Assembly (NCBI GenBank): GCA_963921935.1
Contig: OY998180.1
Span: forward strand, 207,168,244-207,232,243
Length of the DNA: 64,000 nt
DNA from: Galeruca laticollis
Lineage: Eukaryota > Arthropoda > Insecta > Coleoptera > Chrysomelidae
Direction of reading: 5' to 3'
The translations under genes and the position numbers were made by a program. The notes below the pieces were generated by a model that saw nothing but the letters and a program-made list of their open reading frames with translations, ran no database searches and was not told the DNA's origin. Below, piece by piece: positions 55,792 to 64,000 of the stretch. Numbering within the stretch: position 1 is the stretch's first letter; every line of letters begins with the position of its first letter.

Positions 55792-57594
55792 AAAATGTAA
55801 ATGTAGAACAGGCTAGGGACACTGCAGACCGTGCCATCTATAGAGCCTGTCGAGTAACTAAAATCGGTAGATAAATCCAAAAAATTAACGAAAACTGTAA
55901 CGTCGTTAGTAATCAAATTTTATTGATTTTTATTACTGCGTATGCGCGATATCATATTGCTCGTCCCCACATGTTATATGTTATACTGTTATCATTTCTT
56001 AGTTCAAGTGTAGAGGTTATTACAAGGTTACGGTATTTTGGTGTATTTTTTAATTGCTATAGTGTAATATTTATCTGTTGTTTCGTTGCTTTATTGTTAT
56101 TAATTGAAAAGACAATGTCAAAGTGTATTCTGAAGGAGTCTAATAACTCGGTAAGTTTTATTAAAAAAATTTGAGCATATTTTCTTTCACAATTAACAAC
56201 AACTTTATTTTCATAAAACACAGAATTTTACTAATTTAATCGACAACTTTAGAGGTCATGGTTGTGTTTTACATTAGCTAAACTGAAAATTGCAACAATA
56301 ATAAAGTAAATATTTCTTTTTACAGTTTTGTTCCTCCAACCCAGGAAGATAAAATTAATACGGCTGAAAAGCAGTGGCAATAAATCATTAAATTTGTCGA
56401 CGAGGAAACGATGGAGGATATGATCTCTTCATTTTCAAAAACAGTGTTTCTTTAGATTTGAGAAAGACGAAGAGAAGTTAAGACAGTTTGATTTGCCTTC
56501 CCATATGAGTGGAAATTAACAAAAATTGATGGTAAGTTTTATTGTATTCAATATAGCATGCTATAATTTTGGACATTTTAAAATGTAAATTCAGTGAATG
56601 AAAAGAGGAGTACTGAGTGTTTAATTTTATTAAAATTCCAGCTAAGCCATTAGGCCATTCTGAAAGCTCTGGTCAAGAAAAAAACATACAGAAGGTGTCA
56701 AAAAACATCGAACCCTGTAAATGCTACATACAATGAAACAAAATGTTTGATGTTACATCATTATTTAAGTAAAATTTGTTAAAATTACTCTATAAAGAGC
56801 GTGTACGATTGTAATTCACATAACGAAATGTCTAATTTGAAATTATCAACTAAATGATATGTGTGTACACCCTCTTTATAGGGCAGTTTTAACAAATTTT
56901 ACTTGTATGTACATTGTACCTGTTGTATGTTTTCCTCTTGTCGACAGCTTTGAGAATGACCTAATGGCTGAAAGCGCTTAGCTGGAAATAAAGGATAAAG
57001 ACAAAAAATAAAAAATCAATAAGTCAAAAAATAGTTAAAACCCAAAAAAAATCAAGAATTCCTAAAAAGATCAAAGGCTCCAAAAAAAGGCATTCAAAAA
57101 AATTTTTGATATTTTTTTGGCTTAGTACAAAAACATGTGTAAACTTATTATTTCAATAGTAAGCGCATTTTGTTTTCTTTTGTTCACATACATTTTCAAA
57201 CATATTTGTGTGTTTACTTATTCATAGTTGTTATTTTGTATGTTTACTTGTAGAACCTCAACCAGAAACGAGAAAGGACTTCCACGAGGCGGTGGGATTT
57301 TTAAGAGCCCTTAAGAAACATTTTAACAATCATAGACTGCCAGAAGCTGCAGAGTAACTTAAACTGCCTTATGCGATGGTTTCATAAGAACGGAATGCTT
57401 TTAAACGTAGAAATATACAAATATGCAATATACTAGGTTTAAGCCTGTGATATAAATATATTTAATACTTCCAGTAAAGAAATAAAGATGTGTTTTAAGT
57501 GGAAATGAAATGTTAGATATATTATTTTAAATGTTGTACAGTCAAAAGTGCTGTTTACCACTCTTATATGTAATTACTTGGCACCTTGTATTTA
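55792..57594. other. possible scattered exons, none secure
   Basis: Short protein-like stretches: FVPPTQEDKINTAEKQW near 56330 and ETRKDFHEAVGFLRALKKHF near 57260. Both are preceded by AG and could be exons of a decayed gene that begins with the recombinase-like exon. The order and strand fit, but frames close quickly. The rest is AT-rich. Confidence 0.25.
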
Positions 57595-58294
57595 CAGAGC
57601 TGGGCAATAGTTAACAACATTTCCTTTAATAGTATATTACATTACAAGTCATGAAAGTGAAACTTTGCAGAAGATGAGGCTTATTGAAGAGTACGAGGAT
57701 GCGTAGCATCTGAGTATCTCTTTAAAGCCTCCGAGTCAAGCAGAGACACTTTCATGACCAGTGATGTATTATATTTTTTCTGAAATCGTTTTTCAAAACA
57801 GAAATAATAATGCTTTGAATTATATACCTGGAACTAACTTTTCTAATGTGCATAATACTAGTGTCGGCTGCATTAACATTAATTTTCATTTTCATAGTTC
57901 TAATACCAATTAATAATATTTGTTGTATTTGATTGTTAGTGTTTTTAGTTATATTAACTAAACGTTTCATAAGATAAGTGACGATTTCTAATTCAATTGC
58001 AGATTAAAAATGACAGATGAGTCTTGTAAAGTGACAGGAGACTTGTAAAAATCATGAAAGTGACTAGTCTTTAAAGTAACACTTTCATGACCAACCTGAG
58101 TTCTGTCATGACCAGCTTTCTTGACGATTTCAGAAAAAAGTATTTTAATTACTTTTGTTCTAACATTCACAGTAATTATAATCAAATGTTTTCTTTTACA
58201 AAAAGTTGCCAAAAATAGTAGTTAACTACTCATTGCTAACATTTTTTTTGATTAAGTAAGTAGCAGTTATACTTCAGCAGTTTGTCCAGCTCTG
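57595..58294. mobile_element. hAT-type MITE, 700 bp
   Basis: Ends CAGAGCTGGGCAATAG and, inverted, TTTGTCCAGCTCTG, the form of hAT termini. Flanking 8-mers TGTATTTA (57587-57594) and TGTGTTTA (58295-58302) differ at one base, as expected for an old target duplication. Internally ACTTTCATGACC occurs in both orientations, a likely subterminal binding repeat. No coding capacity. Confidence 0.75.
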
Positions 58295-58565
58295 TGTGTT
58301 TATACGAGTATAATAATAAATAAATAAATTAATATAAACTTATCATACATAATTTTCTACTTTTATCTTGATTTAACATCATTTAAAAATCTAATGAGAC
58401 TCCAATCTAGAATGTATGTTACTTAAATTATTTTTTAATTATTGCATTGTTTTTACATTATAGTTTATTTATTGTCATTCTGTTTGTTAAGAAAAGTACT
58501 TTCTGAAAGAAATTATTTGTTGTGTATTTTTATACCAAAATAAATAAACTATTTATATGATTACC

Positions 58566-58706
58566 GTTTTATTTTTCAAATTTAATTAACCATTTATGGT
58601 CCATCATTTGATATTTCATTTAATTTAATTCAACATCTAATCATTATTGAGTTAAATTGAATGAAATGTTAAATGATGGACTATAAATGGTCATTTTGAA
58701 ATAAAA
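58566..58706. repeat. AT-rich hairpin, about 140 bp
   Basis: AACCATTTATGGTCCATCAT...CATTTAATTTAATTCAAC pairs with its inverse (GAGTTAAATTGAATGAAATG...ATGATGGACTATAAATGGT) around a loop of about 15 bp. Looks like a small MITE; no target duplication was defined. Confidence 0.8.
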
Positions 58707-59627
58707 TAATTAAAATACAGTAAATTTGAATATACCGCCAAAACCTAAAATTACAGAAATCTTTTCAACATCACTCAATTGTTTAGTCGACAGGCTCTTT
58801 AGATGGCGCCACAATCAGTGTCTCATCTATCTGTGGGTTATCTGTGATGTAGAAGTCCTTTTAGCATTTTAGCATATTGAGCGTAGATGTAAAGAGAATT
58901 TTAACTTTCGTTTAACTTTGTTTTACAACCAGGATGATTATCCGAATTTCAGACGTGTATGCAGTTGTTGATCATTGAAAGTTTGTGTTTAATTGAATCG
59001 AGTCTGGGTACTGCGTATGTTTGAGATGTTTAGACAGGTTAAAAAGATTATAAAGAAATTTTACTTAACAATGGTGCATAAATGGAAAGAAGATGAGATT
59101 CTAATATTTTTGGACTTTTCACCAAATCTGAGAAGTATAAAAACCGAGCATTGAGTGACAAGACAATGAAGTCTCTTTTAGAAAGTCTAGTCTAGTCCAC
59201 CAATGTCGCAGTTTTCTCTGTAGCTTTTTTATTTATCTTCAATTATTTCAACACCGATCCGCACAATTTCAGACGATATTTTCATCAATTTAATTGAAAC
59301 GGACATACATTTGTCTTTCAATTTCGTCCAAATTGTTCAACCAAATTGAACTGTATTTCTCGGTAGGGTCGAGTTGTCTCCGAAGATCGGCGGGTAGATT
59401 TTTATTAGGGTCAAGTTGTCTCCGGAAAAGGGTCGAGTTGTCCCCCGTTATTGACAGGTAGATAATGAACTTCAGGCGACGTTATCGCCTACTTCAACCA
59501 AGTAGGCTGGATGACGAGCCAGAAGGAAGTCTGAACATCAGAACGATGCACAATGGGCCAATTTTGGCCTAAGTGCTGTGGGGTCACCCACCCTTCAAAT
59601 TCTTACAGATACAGATACCTGTAGTTA
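58707..59627. other. no gene; short repeated motif
   Basis: GGGTCGAGTTGTC or a one-base variant occurs three times within 59365-59445. An element-like motif at 58781-58810 is the inverse of 55831-55858. No protein recognised. Confidence 0.35.
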
Positions 59628-59635
59628 GGTTAAAC

Positions 59636-61175
59636 CATTGATTCCCAACGGGGGCGATACCGCCCCCCTGTGGGCGCTGCAGCCTTTCAGGGGGACGTTA
59701 GCGGATTCAGAAGCAAATAATAAGCAGTCAAGAGGAATGGTGAAATCAAAATGATTTAATAAGGGTTAATAATTAGCATTAATGATAATACTAATAATTA
59801 TAATAATTTCTTTTAGTTCAGAATAGAAGTATATGCCTTCGCACGTTGATAAGCGAACGCGCAATGTTCATACAAAATAACATGTTTCGACATGTTCGCA
59901 CAAAGACAAGTTGAATCATGCACGAAATGAAACGTATAAAAGCAACAGCTCTACGAATTTTTTGTTAGTTAGTTGTATGTGCTTGGCCGCGATATATAGT
60001 CGTGAATCATAAGCTCTGCCGTAGTAAATAATCGTGAGTGGTGTGTCATTTTATAAACATTACTATCTATAAATATATTGAGAATTTAATTTTTGTATGA
60101 AAATGGCTGAATCTACTTCTAAATTAAAAAAGAAATGCCGGCAATACAGTATTGAATATTTAAAATATGGATTTGCGGAATCTTCTACAAACAAATAATT
60201 ACCTATGTGTTTAATTTGCCGAAAAGTTTTTTCAAATGAAGCTATGAAACCTTCTAGGCTACAAGAGCATTTACATAAAATGCTTCCTGATAAGAAGAAC
60301 AAAGATATATTATATTTTCAAGAACTCGAAAAACAATATTTAAAGCAGCCAACTATATCAAACCTTTTTGCATCGTCTTCTAAACGAGACGATGATGGGC
60401 TACGAGCCTCATATAACGTTTCATTGTTAATCGCAAAGTCAGGAAAACCACACACCATTGGCGAGGAATTAATTTTGCCGGCAGTCTCCATCATAAGACA
60501 CCATTTGATATCATTAAAAAAATTCCTCTTAGTAATAATTCAGTGCAAAGAAGAATAGATGAAATGGCAAATGACGTTGAAATATCATTATGCGATTACA
60601 TAAAGACTTGCAAATTTTCCATTCAACTCGATGAATCAACTCTACCAAATAACGAAGCTCTACTTTTATCATACGTACGATTTATAAAAGAAGAAAAAAA
60701 TATCAAGAGTTATTATTTGCTAAGAATTTGGAATCTGATACAAAGGGACATTTTATTTTTAATATCATGCAAGAATTTTTTCAAGAGGAAGAAATTCCTA
60801 TTAGCAATATTTTGTCTGCTGCTACTGATGGTGCTCCAGCAATGACCGGGCGTCATAAGGGTTGTATAGCACATTTGAGAAAAGCAGTGCCAAATGTACT
60901 CGCTGTACATTGTATTATTCACCGTCAGCATTTGGTTGCAAAAAAATTAAATGAACGTCTGCACGCGTCCCTCAATAACGTTATTAAAGCAATCAATATC
61001 ATTAGAAGCAATTCGTTGAATGACCGTTTGTTTCAAAGCTTTGCAATGAAAATGATGAAGACTACAATCGCTTGCTGCTGCACACAGAAGTACGTTGGCT
61101 CTCTAAAGGTGTTTGTCTGAAATTTTTGTTCTCTTCTATAGGGGGCGGTGGTCCAGAAAAGGTTGGGAACCACTG
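59636..61175. mobile_element. complete but internally deleted hAT element
   Basis: Terminal repeats CATTGATTCCCAAC and, inverted, GTTGGGAACCACTG (hAT Charlie-like CAGTGGTTCCCAA). A perfect 8-bp target duplication GGTTAAAC lies at 59628-59635 and 61176-61183. The 1540-bp body contains the N-terminal two thirds of a transposase and then jumps directly to the 3' end, so the copy is an internal-deletion derivative. The perfect duplication shows that insertion was fairly recent. Confidence 0.9.
60097..61120 (+). pseudogene. hAT transposase with BED finger (ZBED5/FAM200-like), 3' deleted
   Basis: Starts MKMAESTSKLKKKCRQYSIE; an in-frame TAA lies near 60196. The BED-type finger follows: MCLICRKVFSNEAMKPSRLQ with EHLHK (C-x2-C...H-x4-H). 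Next is the linker SKRDDDGLRASYNVSLLIAK, then frameshifts to CKFSIQLDESTLPNNEALLL (first catalytic Asp in QLDES) and LSAATDGAPAMTGRHKGCIA (second catalytic Asp), then VHCIIHRQHLVAKKLNERLH. The frame ends near HTEVRWLSKG, after which the element's 3' end begins. The third catalytic Glu and the dimerisation domain are deleted. A similar C-terminal domain lies at 63641 but belongs to another copy. Confidence 0.85.
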
Positions 61176-61402
61176 GGTTAAACGAATAGAAACCCCAGTA
61201 TACCTAGTAAAAAATATCATTAAGGAATTTCTAACCGAAAGAAGCGTATGTGTGTCGAAGAAGATAAAAATTGACCCGGGGTCGCTCTTAGGACCCACCC
61301 ATACATGTCTAAGGCACAATTTGAGGCGGAACGCCGTTCCGAGATCTCTTTCTACAAAAAAATAAACGGCTTTAAAGATTAAAACTAACTTTTCCGCATC
61401 TG

Positions 61403-62003
61403 TGGCCCTGAATAATATTCTATCATAAAATTCTTGTCTTGTCACTTGTATACACTTCGGGGAATGTATCGTGCTAACAAACCGAAATTTCTCCAAAAAT
61501 AACCAAAAATATAATATATCTGGATTTATAGGACCCGCTGTACTCGCTCTAGTCAGCTGAAAATCAATAGGGTACATTTGTGAGACACCTTGAACAATAT
61601 TCAATCATAAAATTGGTCACTTGTATACACTCTGGAGGCTGTATCTTGCTAACAAACTGAAAATTCTCCAAAAATTACAAAAATTTGGTACTCCAAGTAC
61701 CATAAAACCCGGTGTACTGGCTTTAGTGAGCTGAATATCAATAGGATTGATCTTTGAGACGCTCTGAATAATATCCAATCATAAAATTGGTCACTTGTAT
61801 ATACTCCGGAGGCTGTATCGTGCTAACAAACTTAAATTTCTCCAAAGATGACAATAATATCGTACTTAAAGTACTATAGCACCTGTTCTACTGGCTCTAG
61901 TGAGCTGAAAATCAATAGGGTTCATCTGTGAAGTGTTCTTAACAATATTCAATCATAAATTGGTGACTTGTTGCACTCCGGAGGCTGTATCGTGCTAACA
62001 AGA
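61403..62003 (+). repeat. 175-bp tandem satellite, about 3.4 units
   Basis: Units run about 61435-61612, 61613-61786 and 61787-61960, with partial units on both sides. Each has TCACTTGTATACACTC, GGAGGCTGTATCGTGCTAAC, TTCTCCAAA, GAGCTGAAAATCAATAGG and CAATCATAAAATTGG in order. Units differ by 10-20% by eye. Open frames read across them on the minus strand are not conserved genes. Confidence 0.85.
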
Positions 62004-62600
62004 CATGTAACGAAAAGTGGCCGACGACGACATACACACAGGATTTTTTGGCTAAAAATCGTTTTTTTGGGTTGTTGTTGATAGAAAACGTAAAAATAAC
62101 TCAAAAAAAATTTCAAAATTCCAACTTTTTTTTGGGTAAACCAATACTTTTCTCACAAATTAGATAGGTTGGGCGGAAAAGTAAAAATCGGCACTAAGAA
62201 AGTTTTAAAAAATTAACGCTAAAATATTTTTGTCAGAGAGTAAACTACGAACACATATTAAATTGACACCATACTATTACCTTACATTAGCTCGCCATTT
62301 ATTAATAAAGCATATAAATGTAGCTCGATGCTAACTCGACGTACCTGCCGTTCGTTAGCTGCGCCTGAGGAAGCCGTTAGTGACAAATGGCTTTACACAA
62401 TCGCAATGCAGATTTGAGCTATGCAAACCAAAAGTTACGAATCACAGTTGCTTTATTTGAAGAAAAAAACATCTCGAGGATGGTACTTAGCAATGGCTCA
62501 GGGAGTAGTAAACAACTTGTTTTTTCTTCGGAGTTCTCCTGCACACAAAAGACGGTAGAACCAACAACCAGCCGTTGAACCCCGACATAATTTAAGAGGG
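62004..62600. other. no gene recognised
   Basis: Possible weak coding at 62387-62578 (MALHNRNADLSYANQKLRIT), which lies upstream of the hAT relic but matches no hAT block I know. Confidence 0.3.
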
Positions 62601-62740
62601 AGGCACTTTAAAAGTCTATTGAAATAAAGATTGCTTGATGAGAATGACGTTGAGTTAGCTGAAACTTCTAAAGTTATGGACACAAAAAACTGGCCGCAAA
62701 AAGTTCTGATAACGTTTGGGGAAAACGAAATGAGAAATAG

Positions 62741-63630
62741 TAGTTTGTACAACAAGAGCGCAAAGCGTTACTTTTCCCACGAGCGCAGAATCCAGCGAGT
62801 GGGAAAAGTGCTTTGCGTACGAGTTGTACACAATATTTTTTCTACAACTACGTTTATTAATTAAAGTAAAAAGTAACTTATATATGTATTTTATTTAACT
62901 TAAACAGAACGAATTTAAGAGTTCCAAAATTAAAGTAAAAAGATTAAATAAATTGCAAATATATAAAAAAGTCGAAAGGATTTGAACCCGGGCCTCTTCG
63001 TTCCAATGCTGATGTGTTTTCCACTAAGCTATCGCGGCAACAATTATGAAATACTGTATTTAGGTCTTTCCGCTGCTTTATTTTATTTTAAGTTTTTTAT
63101 TTCCATTTTTCTATATTATGAAGTACAATGGTTACTAAATAATAATAGATTGAATAACTAACTATAATCTTTAAAATTATGACTTGTTTTTTGAAACTCC
63201 AGGTAACAAATTTTCGATTGCATTTTGAGCCTTTTCGATAATATCTGGAGGAGTATTCTCAATATCGGAATTCGACAACTCGAAAGATAAATTATGATCT
63301 CGGTTCATAGTTCCTAAAATAATGGGTAATAAATGAATTTGTTAATAATCTATAATCAATAAACTGAAATACATAATCTAAAAAATAGTTTACTTACAGA
63401 ATTTTTAGTTTAAATTTAAAATTTGAACACCCAGAAATCCACTATAAAGTATTGACAATGACATTTCCGTGGGCAAAGTAACATTTCCGTGCGGAAAAGT
63501 GTACTTTTCCCACACTCTACATTATTACTTTTCTAACGGATATCAAACTAATTAAGAAAAGGCTTTCTTTGCGCATAAAAATTTGTGTAGAAAAGCGTGT
63601 TTTGCATAGTAGTTGTAGAAAAACTTACTT
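62741..63630. mobile_element. insertion with a hairpin at its left edge
   Basis: Sits inside the hAT C-terminus. The left edge AGTTTGTACAACAAG and the inverse of the right edge (AAGTTTTTCTACAAC) are imperfectly similar. A strong hairpin lies at 62746-62831: TTGTACAAC, GCAAAGCGT and ACTTTTCCCAC pair with GTGGGAAAAGT, CTTTGCGT and GTTGTACA. A related CTTTTCCCAC motif recurs at about 63506. A tRNA-like promoter is in its middle. Confidence 0.5.
62971..63038 (-). ncRNA. tRNA-like sequence, probable tRNA-derived SINE head
   Basis: On the minus strand an A box TAGCTTAGTGG (63031-63021) and B box GGTTCAAATCC (62988-62978) lie 32 bp apart, as in a Pol III promoter, and a T run follows at 62970. The acceptor and anticodon stems do not pair well, so it is not a functional tRNA. 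It may be the 5' head of a SINE or an old tRNA pseudogene. Confidence 0.6.
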
Positions 63631-64000
63631 CCAGGTTTAAAATGAATGAAAGACAGTTAATTAAAGGTTTCCGAGAATATATCTATACCACAGCGTTACC
63701 AGAAAGACTCACACCTCTAAAGCAATAAATCAACTCGATTGCCATTTCGTCGAGTGAATGTGAAAGAGGATTCTCTCAGATGAACTTAATCATAACACCA
63801 CTGAGATCTTCACTCAATATTACAACAGTTTCTTGTCTGTGGTTTGTGAGAATTAATGGATCTCCTCTTCGGCTGTTTGATCCAGAGAAGTATGTTGACT
63901 CTTGGCTTGTTTCTAGACACCACTCAGCGGTAGCTATCAAGAGTAAGGAGAGATCAAGAGTGAAAAAATATGATAAAAACATGTTTTGGACTATATTTTA

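Larger units (their letters stand above)
62601..63982 (+). pseudogene. hAT transposase C-terminus (KIAA1586-like), split by an insertion
   Basis: Left piece, about 62601-62738: GRHFKSLLK, then LDENDVELAETSKVMDTKNW and VLITFGENEMRN. Right piece from about 63635: MNERQLIKGFREYIYTTALP, SSSECERGFSQMNLIITPLR, RLFDPEKYVDSWLVSRH. The right block is the hAT dimerisation domain (S-x-ECERGFSxMN). The two pieces are adjacent in the parent protein, so the roughly 890 bp between them was inserted (or is an intron: the left edge is GT, the right edge TTACTTCCAG). One TAA at about 63726. The 3' end runs off the window. Confidence 0.7.

Noticed and set aside
61062..61604. 180-codon minus-strand frame
   Set aside because: It crosses the hAT terminal repeat, its target duplication and the satellite start, so it cannot be one gene.
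62971..63038. Functional tRNA gene
   Set aside because: A and B boxes are good, but acceptor, anticodon and T stems do not pair; called tRNA-like instead.
1..64000. CRISPR array or bacterial operon
   Set aside because: No spaced identical direct repeats of that type; introns, TTAA/TA target sites and transposon families indicate an animal genome.

Overview
This window looks like insect nuclear DNA, from an AT-rich, repeat-laden intergenic region. The evidence is GT-AG introns at several reading-frame-consistent junctions, polyadenylation signals, no bacterial-style operons, and a transposon fauna typical of arthropods: mori/SETMAR-like mariner, Tc1, DUF4817-type mariner, piggyBac, several hAT lineages, a FLYWCH-bearing MULE (Phantom-like), Penelope, RTE, jockey/CR1 and Ty3/gypsy. 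The order cannot be named from sequence alone; a beetle or hemipteran would fit. Nearly every recognisable protein is a decayed mobile-element protein. The only convincing non-transposon gene is a tiny two-exon gene at 19082-20394, and its product is not recognised.

Layout. 0.6-5.5 kb: Penelope GIY-YIG end (-), mariner with a DD34D catalytic triad (+), Tc1 relic (-). 6.3-10.5 kb: a FLYWCH exon pair and a MULE transposase block, separated by 2.7 kb that contains a perfect-stem hairpin and copy A of a dispersed 0.4-kb repeat. 10.6-15 kb: 162-bp tandem repeats and a 1.2-kb foldback. 17-24 kb: RTE fragments, a nested palindrome, the small spliced gene with an (AT)n tract in its intron, PHD-like and Harbinger-like scraps, and a Tc1 3' end. 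26.8-29 kb: hAT and Tc1 relics. 30.8-31.1 kb: a CpG-rich island with a palindromic CRE. 32-34.4 kb: two LINE fragments and a DUF4817-type mariner with about 200-bp inverted repeats. 35.7-37.7 kb: the 3' half of a Ty3/gypsy element.

The rest. 38-41 kb: mariner C-terminus and an intron-containing IS630/Tc1-type transposase gene. 43-47 kb: repeat copy C, a THAP domain, piggyBac with its TTAA-CCC end, and a TTAA-bounded hairpin. 47-49 kb: a 392-bp tandem duplication with a conserved mini-ORF, then a jockey RT relic. 49.7-52.5 kb: an element with about 650-bp terminal repeats that themselves contain a smaller element. 52.8-54.8 kb: an element with about 560-bp terminal repeats around a transposase C-terminus with a CXC-like cysteine cluster. 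55.6-64 kb: tyrosine-recombinase-like N-terminus, a hAT MITE, a complete but internally deleted hAT with a perfect 8-bp target duplication, a 175-bp satellite, and a hAT C-terminus split by an insertion carrying a tRNA-like Pol III promoter.

Most interesting: the gypsy element. Downstream of its integrase, where an env-like gene would lie, it encodes a TARG1/OARD1-like macrodomain (ADP-ribose-binding fold) followed by a CCCH zinc finger. A polypurine tract and a TGT...ACA LTR come immediately after, so the extra domains belong to the element. Also notable are the spliced small gene, the two long-TIR elements, and several unrelated hairpin repeats whose stems share the same mirrored TC/TC mismatch.
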